From positions 1-42,166 of the forward strand of contig PLTX01000085.1 in NCBI GenBank assembly GCA_003164675.1: a stretch of DNA of 42,166 nt, read 5' to 3'. This document shows positions 26,734-33,461 of this stretch, piece by piece. The notes below the pieces were generated by a model, which was not told where the DNA came from, searched no databases, and saw only the letters and a list, made by a program, of their open reading frames with translations. The translations under genes were made by a program, and so were the position numbers. This DNA comes from Verrucomicrobiota bacterium. Its GTDB lineage: Bacteria > Verrucomicrobiota > Verrucomicrobiia > Palsa-1439. Positions within the stretch are counted from its first letter, which is position 1. Each line of letters begins with the position of its first letter.

Positions 26734-26754
26734 CGATATACGGAGTTACGATAT
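26734..26754. promoter_or_regulatory. candidate autoregulatory sites upstream of the XRE gene
   Basis: Direct repeats CGATAT at 26734-26739 and 26749-26754, 15 bp apart, in the promoter region 14-34 bp upstream of the XRE start. They also fall within an interrupted ATACG...CGTAT symmetry. This is a tentative operator. Confidence 0.3.
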
Positions 26755-26952
26755 GGCGTATGTGTGCTTGCATCGGCTAGCTATGGAGCCAACCATAATC
26801 CCGGCGCAAATTCAAGCACGAAACGACGATGGTTTAAATTCCGATAGCCTCTTGGTCGACAACGTCTGATAAGCGACGTCACGATGAGAGCCAAGCGCGG
26901 GAAATTGCCGAGGTCGGGGCCGTCCGTTTTCCGACAGTTGTGGTTCATCCAG

Positions 26953-27180
26953 ATGAACCCCTCGCCCATCAATGGCGAAGTTCATCTGCGCATGGAACGG
27001 CCAGGGGCGTGGGTGTGCGTGGCTGACGCATCAGAACTGATCACTTGCTCCGTCCAAAAAGTCCACAACCTCTGCGAAGAAGGAGCGCTGGAATGGCGAT
27101 GGCTCGACCACAAAGGGTCCGGCGGCAAGAAACTCGTTCTGGTTGACTCGATCCAGCGCTATATCACGAAAGGCTCCTAG
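26953..27180 (+). CDS. small excisionase/MerR-like DNA-binding protein
   Basis: A 75-residue protein from ATG 26953 (the frame is open from 26884). The core VCVADASELITCSVQKVHNLCEEGALEW...KLVLVDSIQRYI has the layout of excisionase-type winged-helix domains (xAAELLGVSxxTVxxLIxxGxLxAxRxGxxxxIxxxxLxxYI). Such proteins bend DNA at attachment sites or act as small regulators. It is divergent from the XRE gene and lies 1 kb from the serine recombinase, which fits a recombination directionality factor (inference). Confidence 0.55.
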   Translation: MNPSPINGEVHLRMERPGAWVCVADASELITCSVQKVHNLCEEGALEWRWLDHKGSGGKKLVLVDSIQRYITKGS

Positions 27181-27544
27181 GACCAGACCGTCCCACGAAT
27201 AACCCGCGCGACGCCGGCAGATTCTACGGCGTCTGCCCCCCCGCCCACAAACTCGCCCCGCAACCACGCGCGCGCGCCGTCCGGCGACTCGGGCTCTCCC
27301 GACGGTCACACTGTGACCGTGCTGGCCAATATTCGTGCTTTGACACCGGTTCGACAAACTGTCGCCTCGGAGATGCCGCCTATGCCATCGTGTCAACGGC
27401 GTCGATATCACCAACGCGCCTGTTCTTCGTGCAATCTCCTTCGGATGAGGGCCTTGCATCTCCACATGAAACAGATCCATCGCGCTGGCATTTTCCATGC
27501 AGTATCAACGTTGTGGTGGTATATTATGATGAAGGGTAAGGTGT
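27181..27544. other. 364-bp intergenic region
   Basis: No supported gene. It holds a perfect 19-bp palindrome (27302-27320). A plus-strand frame in the second half gives a protein-like string ending SINVVVVYYDEG (stop just before 27540), which could be a remnant but has no start. Confidence 0.5.
27302..27320. promoter_or_regulatory. perfect 19-bp palindrome, candidate operator
   Basis: ACGGTCACA-C-TGTGACCGT. Strict dyad symmetry of this size is typical of a dimeric repressor site. It lies 225 bp upstream of the RHH-like gene and 120 bp downstream of the excisionase-like gene. Confidence 0.45.
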
Positions 27545-27766
27545 ATGGGTCAACATGTGCTGAGAATCTCCACTCCGGTGTTCCGGGCGTTGCGACAACG
27601 AGCCCCCCTGTTTACAGCCTGGTCTGACGAGAAACCGGGTTCCACGCAACAAATTGTCGTCGACGACGACGTCTACAACGAAATCATCGACCGGGCCATT
27701 GCCAAACGAAAAACAATCGATGACGTTTTCCTGGAAGCCTGTGCGAGAAACTGTGGACGTTCCTGA
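27545..27766 (+). CDS. small ribbon-helix-helix-like protein
   Basis: A 73-residue protein with ATG 27545 after GAAGGGTAAGG. The C-terminal half, QQIVVDDDVYNEIIDRAIAK and then KTIDDVFLEAC, has the strand-helix-helix pattern of RHH/CopG-type DNA-binding domains (V.VDDEVYE.L...A...G.S..DV). Such proteins are often antitoxins or plasmid and island regulators, but no toxin gene adjoins it. Assignment is by pattern only. Confidence 0.45.
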   Translation: MGQHVLRISTPVFRALRQRAPLFTAWSDEKPGSTQQIVVDDDVYNEIIDRAIAKRKTIDDVFLEACARNCGRS

Positions 27767-28089
27767 CCCGGGCAACCGGCCCGGATAGAGGCGCGGAACC
27801 GCTCCGTCATGGAGTTTCGCCCACACGGAGATAGACGGCATCAGAGAGCGCGACGAAACTGGGGGGGGCACCAGACACAAACGGAGAGCCGAGGCTCAAC
27901 TCGCCCATTTGAACTCCCCGAACCGCTCCCAGGTGCGGCTCACCGCCTCCCGGCACCCTGCCCGCCGAGAGAGCTTCACGGTAATCCCGCGCCAGTCGGG
28001 CCGCGTTAGAAGTTGCGGCCTCTGCTCCGGTTCTCTCCATCCAGCACGACATTGACGTAGCTCCCAAACGCTGGTACAAGTGCGTCGTT
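27767..28089. other. 323-bp region 5' of the tRNA-Leu gene
   Basis: No supported gene. Minus-strand frames here give protein-like pieces in two different frames (for example WRGITVKLSRRAGCREAVSR and ARLARDYREALSAGRVPGG), which would fit a frameshifted remnant, but no family is recognised. The tRNA promoter must lie at its right end. Confidence 0.4.
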
Positions 28090-28173
28090 GCCGCCGTGGC
28101 GGAATTGGCAGACGCGCTGGACTCAAAATCCAGTGCCCGCAAGGGCGTGTGGGTTCGATTCCCTCCGGCGGTA
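28090..28173 (+). tRNA. tRNA-Leu (anticodon CAA)
   Basis: An 84-nt class II tRNA. Acceptor GCCGCCG pairs with CGGCGGT (one G-U pair at 1-72), the D-stem is GCG/CGC with loop GAATTGGCAGA, the anticodon stem is CTGGA/TCCAG with loop CTCAAAA, the long variable arm is GCCC-GCAA-GGGC, and the T-loop is TTCGATT. The T-stem GTGGG/CCCTC has one mismatch. CCA is not encoded (ACC then T). The serine recombinase gene on the other strand ends inside it, so its 3' half is an integration site. Confidence 0.9.
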
Positions 28174-28989
28174 CCTCTTGGGCCGGTTGGGACGACGGTC
28201 GTCAGCCACGAGTTGAACCCGGTCATACAGGTCTTGGGACACGATCGGCTCGAAACTCCCCCGCACCTTGAGCCCCCATTTCTCCACGACAATCCAGCCG
28301 GCATAGATTGGTCGCCGCAGCATCTTCGAGAAGTCGTACAACGTGAGCTTGGCCCCCTCCGCCGTTGTTAGCCCCATGCTCGTGACCTTGTTCAACACAT
28401 CCTGCTTGCTGTGCAGCCCCGTTGCGTACAATCGAAAGGCTTCCTCAATCAACGGCGCGCGCTTCACATCGGGCACAAGTGTCGCCTCTTTGCGGTCGTT
28501 GCGCTCGTTGCAGAATCCGAGCGGTGCGGGGAACGGCCAGCGGCCCTTCTCCACTGCCGCCCTCATACCCGCCTTGCAACGGTCGGCTCGTTGTTCATTG
28601 TCCAGTTGGTTCGCGCCAGCTAGCATGGTCTGAATAAAGCGTCCTGCGGCTGTATCCTCAAGCCTCTCCTGCACGCTATGCAGGCGAATCCCGGAGCCGC
28701 CCAGGGTGAACGTCACGTTGAGATGATCGCGGGCATCACGGGCGAAGCGGTTGGTGTGATAAACAACGACCGCGCCGATCTTGCCCTTGTTCCGGCTGCA
28801 ATAGTCCAGCATGGCCTGAAACTCAGGCCGGTCTGTCGTTTTGGCGGACTCGCCACGCTCCTCAAAGATCCGGTCGACGTCGAATCCGTTCCGCTGGCAG
28901 TGGGCTTGACACTCGCGGCGTTGCAAGTCGAGTGACAGGTTCTTGGTCTGCTCCTCGGTCGAAACTCGTGTGTAAATCACCGCCTTCAT
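28123..28989 (-). CDS. serine recombinase, C-terminally truncated at a tRNA-Leu attachment site
   Basis: A 288-residue site-specific recombinase. The resolvase domain (1 to about 150) has the nucleophile Ser10 in YTRVSTEEQ, then RPEFQAMLDYC and VYHTNRFARDARDH. The 'recombinase' domain follows (GRWPFPAPLGFCNERND... RRPIYAGWIVVEKWG). Large serine recombinases then continue with a zinc ribbon and coiled coil for 150-250 more residues; here the sequence RRPNRPKRY runs straight into antisense tRNA-Leu and stops at the anticodon loop (last residues RRRESNPHALAGTGF). The ATG overlaps the upstream small gene (ATGA). Activity is doubtful. Confidence 0.88.
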   Translation of the reverse strand: MKAVIYTRVSTEEQTKNLSLDLQRRECQAHCQRNGFDVDRIFEERGESAKTTDRPEFQAMLDYCSRNKGKIGAVVVYHTNRFARDARDHLNVTFTLGGSGIRLHSVQERLEDTAAGRFIQTMLAGANQLDNEQRADRCKAGMRAAVEKGRWPFPAPLGFCNERNDRKEATLVPDVKRAPLIEEAFRLYATGLHSKQDVLNKVTSMGLTTAEGAKLTLYDFSKMLRRPIYAGWIVVEKWGLKVRGSFEPIVSQDLYDRVQLVADDRRPNRPKRYRRRESNPHALAGTGF

Positions 28990-29162
28990 TTTGCTGCCCT
29001 CCCCTTCCGCTCGCTGCGTTTGCGACTCGCCCAGCCCTTCTTAGCAAGGCGACGGTAGAACTCCTTCCCGCCCCGTCGCTTGGTTTCACCTGTGGTCTTG
29101 CCGCCCTTCGCGCCGATTCGGGCCAAGTATTGCTTGATTGTCTCGTCCATGGTCGTGCTCAT
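28986..29162 (-). CDS. small basic protein coupled to the serine recombinase
   Basis: A 58-residue, very basic protein (MSTTMDETIKQYLARIGAKG, then rows of KK/RR and ending KGRAAK). Small proteins with an 'IGAKGG' start and a lysine/arginine-rich tail are common next to recombinases. Its TGA overlaps the recombinase ATG (28986-28989), so translation is coupled. It could be a nucleic-acid-binding accessory factor. An alternative start is ATG 29150. Confidence 0.55.
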   Translation of the reverse strand: MSTTMDETIKQYLARIGAKGGKTTGETKRRGGKEFYRRLAKKGWASRKRSERKGRAAK

Positions 29163-29376
29163 TAGAGCGCAAGCCGATTGCGCAGTCAAGCACTGTGCGG
29201 CGCGGTCGATCAGATTTTCCGGCTGGGGCACTGCGGCGATGCTCGCTGATGTAGGTGTCGATGATGATGTCGGCCAGCCCATCCACAAGAGCTACCAAGT
29301 CCTCAACCTGGGAGTCGGTCATCCCAACGGCCTCGTCTCCGAGCAACTCTCGGGCTTGTTGAACGGTCAAGCTCAT
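29086..29376 (-). CDS. small uncharacterised protein upstream of the recombinase
   Basis: A 96-residue frame from ATG 29376. The N-terminal half (MSLTVQQARELLGDEAVGMT, then DSQVEDLVALVDGLADIIID) is acidic and helical and looks like the small conserved proteins often found upstream of resolvases. The C-terminal 26 residues overlap the next gene in another frame and look non-native, so the true stop may have been lost. Function unknown; probably the first gene of a three-gene recombinase operon. Confidence 0.5.
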   Translation of the reverse strand: MSLTVQQARELLGDEAVGMTDSQVEDLVALVDGLADIIIDTYISEHRRSAPAGKSDRPRRTVLDCAIGLRSNEHDHGRDNQAILGPNRREGRQDHR

Positions 29377-29618
29377 TGACCGTTTCCAAGGCTGTGAACG
29401 TGGCGGTTTCGTTGCATCGCAGGAGCACGTTAGCACGCCAAAAATCGAGACTTGGCAGTGCGCCAAGGTCGGGTGTTGCAGGGCGTATACCCCGTTTTCT
29501 CCCTTTGGCTATGCTTGCACAAAATTCTCACTTTTTTGCTGGACAGGTTTTGGAAGGCCTCCGGGACAATCTCCAGAAGCGACAAATCCGCGCGTGAAGT
29601 CGTAGGGGCCAGGCCGGT

Positions 29619-29709
29619 GGCGGAATGTTGAGAATGCAGAAATGTGGAGTTGGGACAGCCGGGGCTGATTTCACGGGCTGCGCCAACTGCTCAACTCAAC
29701 ATTTCTGAA
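29619..29709 (+). repeat. left inverted end of the RIT-like element
   Basis: Starts GGCGGAATGTTGAG and ends CAACATTTCTGAA; mirrors 33118-33208. Inside, CAGAAATGTGGAGTTG (29637-29652) and CAACTCAACATTTCTG (29692-29707) form a 15/16 inverted repeat. A further direct AATGTTGAG (29624-29632) gives three copies of the same 9-mer, probably recombinase-binding sites. Confidence 0.85.
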
Positions 29710-29727
29710 ATGCCTTTTGTTTCGACT

Positions 29728-30744
29728 TTACAACGATTCCAGCCATTGAATGAGGTTTTCGCTTACCCGCCGTCGCGCCGCTGCGGCGGCCCGGGCGACA
29801 ATGGGACCAGCAGCGGCAAGCGCCGCCCGCTTGGCCTCCAAATCCAACGCCAAGTATTTGTGAGTGGTGTTGATGCTGGCGTGTCCGAGCCAGTGGGCAA
29901 TCGTGCTCAAATCGACTCCGGCTTTGAGCAGGTGAACCGCCGTGCTATGGCGCAACACGTGGGGATGAATACGTTTCTTGGCCAACGCCGCACACGAGTT
30001 GGCGGCGTGCCGGGCGTGACGCTGCACAATGAGCCGCGCGCCGAACCGCGTGAGCCGACCGCCCTGACGGTTGCAAAACAAAGGCTGGGGTTCATCCAGC
30101 TTCAACCCTGTTTTGTGACAGAACTGTCGGATCAGTTTTGCCGTTTCCGGCCACAGGGGACAGATGCGCTCTTTTCTTCCTTTGGCGAGGAACTTGATGG
30201 ACGGGGGCGGGATCAACCGCAGGTCGGTTGTGTTTAAGGAAACGATCTCCTGAACGCGGGCGCCCGTGTTGAACAGGACGGTCAACAGCAAATAATCGCG
30301 TCGGCCCAGCGGGGTGGACCGATCCACCGCCTCCAAGAGCTGGCGCAGTTCATCGGCGTCGAGGTAATCCACGGTGCGTTGCGTGGTCCGCTTGAAGGGA
30401 ACGCTCAAGACACGTTGGGCCTGCAACAAATGCTCGGGATATTCGCGCCCCAGATACTCAAAGAAGCTGTGGATGGCGGTCAAGCGGACGTTGCGTGTTG
30501 CGGCCTGGTTGCCGCGCTTGCTCTCCAGGTGGTCCAGAAATGACCTGACGATCTGCGGACTGAGATCCGCCACGGTGAGTCCGGTCAGGTGGCGTTTGGT
30601 TCCTGTGGCAAAGTGAAGGAGCAACTTCAAGCTGTCTCGGTAGCTGAGGATCGTATGCGGGCTGCAAGCGCGCTGCTGCGGCAGGTAATCGCATAAAAAG
30701 CCCTTCACTGCTGCCGACAGAATCTCTGCGTCGGTTCGTTTCAT
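29728..30744 (-). CDS. tyrosine recombinase, third member of the RIT-like trio
   Basis: A 338-residue recombinase of the XerC/D-like integrase superfamily. The N-terminal SAM-like DNA-binding domain (about 15-110: SPHTILSYRDSLKLLLHFA) precedes the catalytic domain. Catalytic residues: Arg in LFNTGARVQEIVSL, Lys in FLAKGRKERICPL, HVLRHSTAVHLLKAG (HxxR), LGHASINTTHKYLALD (His and nucleophile Tyr). Its ATG overlaps the stop of the 781-residue protein by four bases, so expression is coupled. It corresponds to RitC by position. Confidence 0.92.
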   Translation of the reverse strand: MKRTDAEILSAAVKGFLCDYLPQQRACSPHTILSYRDSLKLLLHFATGTKRHLTGLTVADLSPQIVRSFLDHLESKRGNQAATRNVRLTAIHSFFEYLGREYPEHLLQAQRVLSVPFKRTTQRTVDYLDADELRQLLEAVDRSTPLGRRDYLLLTVLFNTGARVQEIVSLNTTDLRLIPPPSIKFLAKGRKERICPLWPETAKLIRQFCHKTGLKLDEPQPLFCNRQGGRLTRFGARLIVQRHARHAANSCAALAKKRIHPHVLRHSTAVHLLKAGVDLSTIAHWLGHASINTTHKYLALDLEAKRAALAAAGPIVARAAAAARRRVSENLIQWLESL

Positions 30745-33086
30745 CGGACACCTTCCATTCGCGCGGCTGCTCGGTCAGTCGAGGCGAGCAGTGAGCCAGC
30801 AATGTGTCGACGGAAACGGTCGCTGGCGACGCACTGCAACTGTTCGGTGAACTTGAGGTAGTAATGAGTGCCTGAGGGTGTGACGTGTCCCATGTAGCGC
30901 GACAATCTGGGCAGAGCGGCCTGTGGATCGTCGCCGGCCCGGTAGCTCCGACGCAAGACTTCCACGGCAAAGCTATGGCGCAGGTCGTGAAAACGCGGGG
31001 GCTTTCGATGCCCGTTCAATACCCCAGCCGCGTGGCAGACCCGATACCAGGTTCTCCCAAATGGCCGGGTGGAAAGCGAACGACTGTTTCCCGCCTGCGA
31101 ACTCCAGACCAAAGGCGATTGGGGACCGAGGGGGATTCCTTTGCGGCGGCGTTGCTGGAGATAGTGCTGCAAAACGTCGGCCAATGATGGCGAGAGCGGC
31201 ACCAGTCGCGATTTGTTGAACTTGGTATGGTTGATCCGTAACAGCCTTCGCTCGACATCGATCTCCCCGATGCGCAACCGGAATAGTTCACCCGAGCGCA
31301 GCCCGCAGCAATACAGCAACAGAACCGCCAGCCGCATGGTTTCGCGGCGTAGTGGGTTCTGAGGCGTGGGCCGAGCGATTCGCGTCGCTTCCACGAGGCG
31401 GGCGACATCGGACGGAGAGAGAAGACAGGGCGCTTGGGGAGCCGAGGGCCTGGGAAAAGTGTGCTCATCGGGAATGAAGGTTCTCGGCTGAATCCGGGCC
31501 AAATACAGACAGAACTTTCTGACGCACATCAACCGCATCCGAGCTTTGTCACCGGACACGCGAAGAATCTCCCCGCTCCACGCTGTAAACATTGGTTCGG
31601 TAAAAATGCGGTTTTCTGGAAACTGGCGAGCCAGGACGAAATCGAGACTACGCAAGACCGACTCCACTCGTTGGAACTTTCGCCCCAAAGCGCGATGCAG
31701 TGAGACGTAGGCTTCGATTTCTTTCCTAAGAAAACTGTGGCAGCCGCCCCGAGAATCCGTCACAGTGCCAGCGGGCCGCCGGTTTGCCGCCGGAATTGGC
31801 GGCAATGAGCCAGACACCAACTTCAAGGGGACTGGCGCATGTCGGAGATTGGCTGTCGGCACCGGCAGCGCCACCTGTCTGAGATCCTCCACGTCCAACC
31901 GCAGGTAATGCACACTGGAGTTGAGATCCTGATGTCCCAGAACATCGCTGATGGCCTTCAGCGACGCGCCGCCGCGCAGCAAACGCAAGGCGCGAGCGTA
32001 GCGGAGACTGTGAAAGCGTCGGGTGGGCAGCGCAATCCCCGTGGTCCGGCTCGCTCTTCCCAGGACATGGTAGACCCCAAACGGACTGAGTGGCCGCAAT
32101 GGCGCGGACTGACAGAGGAACACATGGCGCAACGAGCTTGTGGGACGCCCGCGCTTCAGGTAGCGAATCAAGGCGGTCTCCACTTCGTTGGTGAGCGGCA
32201 GCCACAAGGTTCGCCGCAGCTTGGGTTGCGTGATCCGAAGCTGGCGTTTGCGCCAGTCGATGTCATCCAAAGTCAACCCGGCCACTTCCGATCGGCGCAG
32301 CCCATACGTGGACGCCAACAGCAAGATGGCAAAATCTCTGAGTCCTTGGGCGGTGGTCTGGTCGAGCTTGCACAACAGTTGTTGGAGTGTCGGCCAGGGA
32401 ATGACCGGTGGTGTGTGCTGATCGCGATACACCCAAATCGTATCGAGTTGGAGATGCAATGGACAAGAAAGCGCCCCTCGCTCAAACTCCCACCGCAGAA
32501 ACTTCCGAATGGTTGCGACCACTTGCCTGAGACTGTCCGGGTCGTGGTGGCGGGCCATCAGAGCCAGGAACCGGCGCACTCGTTCCAGTGTGATCTTCCC
32601 AATGGCGGCTGGGCTGTGGTCGAAGCCGATGAACCGAAGAAACAACCGCAAATGTCGGCGGTGTCTCTGCCAGGTGCTTTCGGCCAGACCGCAATCGTGG
32701 TGCAGATGTTCGACCATCTGCCGGATGAGCCGGTCGGAAGGACGTGGCCTCTGTAGTCGTCCCGACTTCAACCCCTGACGGTCTTCGAGAAACCGGCCAA
32801 AAGTGCCAATCCCATTGGCCAAATAGTGTTTGCGACTTCTGAAACGACGCACGGTTGCCTGCACATCGTCGGCGGTTAAATCCCGCGATGATTGGATGCC
32901 TCGGCGAAGCAACCCAGGCGCGAGCCGCCGCAACGCATACAGGTAGAGCCGAACCGTTTGGTACTTGTACCCTTTGCCCAGCGACCATCGCACGAAGTCA
33001 TCGAGGCCGCGACCAAATAGCGGCAGCCGCAAATAGCGTTCGTGAGATCGTGGGCACACTCGAACGAGGAATGATGATGTGTTCAT
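30741..33086 (-). CDS. double tyrosine recombinase (two fused recombinases of a RIT-like element)
   Basis: A 781-residue protein made of two tyrosine recombinases in tandem. First unit (1 to about 420): core-binding region, Arg in STYGLRRSEVAGL, FHSLRYARALRLLRGG (HxLR), LGHQDLNSSVHYLRLD (His, Tyr). Linker about 420-460 (VPLKLVSGSLPPIPAANRRP). Second unit: SFLRKEIEAYVSLHRALGRK core-binding start, Arg in YCCGLRSGELFRLR, FHDLRHSFAVEVLRRS, YMGHVTPSGTHYYLKF. Both catalytic R-H-R-H-Y sets look complete. Separate RitA and RitB proteins are the known state; a continuous frame joining both is unusual. A perfect hairpin (33091-33110) lies just before the ATG in place of a clear Shine-Dalgarno. Confidence 0.9.
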   Translation of the reverse strand: MNTSSFLVRVCPRSHERYLRLPLFGRGLDDFVRWSLGKGYKYQTVRLYLYALRRLAPGLLRRGIQSSRDLTADDVQATVRRFRSRKHYLANGIGTFGRFLEDRQGLKSGRLQRPRPSDRLIRQMVEHLHHDCGLAESTWQRHRRHLRLFLRFIGFDHSPAAIGKITLERVRRFLALMARHHDPDSLRQVVATIRKFLRWEFERGALSCPLHLQLDTIWVYRDQHTPPVIPWPTLQQLLCKLDQTTAQGLRDFAILLLASTYGLRRSEVAGLTLDDIDWRKRQLRITQPKLRRTLWLPLTNEVETALIRYLKRGRPTSSLRHVFLCQSAPLRPLSPFGVYHVLGRASRTTGIALPTRRFHSLRYARALRLLRGGASLKAISDVLGHQDLNSSVHYLRLDVEDLRQVALPVPTANLRHAPVPLKLVSGSLPPIPAANRRPAGTVTDSRGGCHSFLRKEIEAYVSLHRALGRKFQRVESVLRSLDFVLARQFPENRIFTEPMFTAWSGEILRVSGDKARMRLMCVRKFCLYLARIQPRTFIPDEHTFPRPSAPQAPCLLSPSDVARLVEATRIARPTPQNPLRRETMRLAVLLLYCCGLRSGELFRLRIGEIDVERRLLRINHTKFNKSRLVPLSPSLADVLQHYLQQRRRKGIPLGPQSPLVWSSQAGNSRSLSTRPFGRTWYRVCHAAGVLNGHRKPPRFHDLRHSFAVEVLRRSYRAGDDPQAALPRLSRYMGHVTPSGTHYYLKFTEQLQCVASDRFRRHIAGSLLASTDRAAARMEGVR

Positions 33087-33090
33087 AGGA

Positions 33091-33110
33091 GCCAGAGAAT
33101 GCCCTCTGGC
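33091..33110 (-). promoter_or_regulatory. hairpin immediately upstream of the fused recombinase start
   Basis: GCCAGAG-AATGCC-CTCTGGC is a perfect 7-bp stem, 4 bp from the ATG of the 781-residue recombinase. In the transcript it would occupy the ribosome-binding region, suggesting translational control. Confidence 0.5.
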
Positions 33111-33117
33111 CCCGGTC

Positions 33118-33208
33118 TTCAGAAATGTTGAGTTGAGGAGATGGCGCAGCCGATGAAATCAGCCCCGGCGACCCCAACTCCACATTTCTGCGTACTCAAC
33201 ATTCCGCC
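33118..33208 (-). repeat. right inverted end of the RIT-like element
   Basis: Reverse complement of the left end with scattered differences. The inner inverted repeat is CAGAAATGTTGAGTTG (33120-33135) with CAACTCCACATTTCTG (33175-33190), and CTCAACATTCCGCC closes the element. Confidence 0.85.
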
Positions 33209-33210
33209 TG

Positions 33211-33230
33211 TTATGTGGAACTCCACATAA
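33211..33230. repeat. perfect palindrome at the RIT-like/IS110 junction
   Basis: TTATGTGGA-AC-TCCACATAA, 2 bp outside the right end of the RIT-like element and at the presumed downstream border of the IS110-family element. It may be a target hairpin for either, or an IS end. Confidence 0.5.
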
Positions 33231-33461
33231 TTGGCGCAGCGAGCACGGTCAAGAAGTTCTCTGGGGAAGCAAGTGATTTTTCATTGGAGTTATTCACAGT
33301 TGATCAGTTCTTCCTGGCCCAACGCGGGCACGGTGTTGCGAACGCAAAACCCTACGAGCACGGCACAGCGGTCGGACTGCGCTGTCAAGGCAGACCGCAG
33401 CGACGCGAGGAACGCCTTGTACAGCACGAGCAGCGCGACCGCTGTTCGGTTTAACAGCCGA

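Larger units (their letters stand above)
29619..33208 (-). mobile_element. RIT-like (recombinase-in-trio) element with a fused first pair of recombinases
   Basis: A 3.6-kb element bounded by inverted copies of a 91-bp end (29619-29709 and 33118-33208). It encodes nothing but tyrosine recombinases on the minus strand: a 781-residue protein containing two complete recombinase domains and, overlapping by ATGA, a 338-residue third one. Three adjacent tyrosine recombinases within composite inverted repeats define RIT elements; there the three are normally separate proteins. All three catalytic sets look intact, so the element may be active. No clear target duplication is seen at its edges. Confidence 0.85.

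Noticed and set aside
27807..28304. 165-codon minus-strand ORF running through tRNA-Leu
   Set aside because: It reads across the tRNA and into the recombinase gene in another frame; no conserved sequence supports it as a gene.
33289..33298. TTATTCACA at two places (33290, 34981) as DnaA boxes or an origin
   Set aside because: Two isolated 9-mers in 42 kb are within chance expectation; no dnaA, dnaN or AT-rich unwinding region is present.
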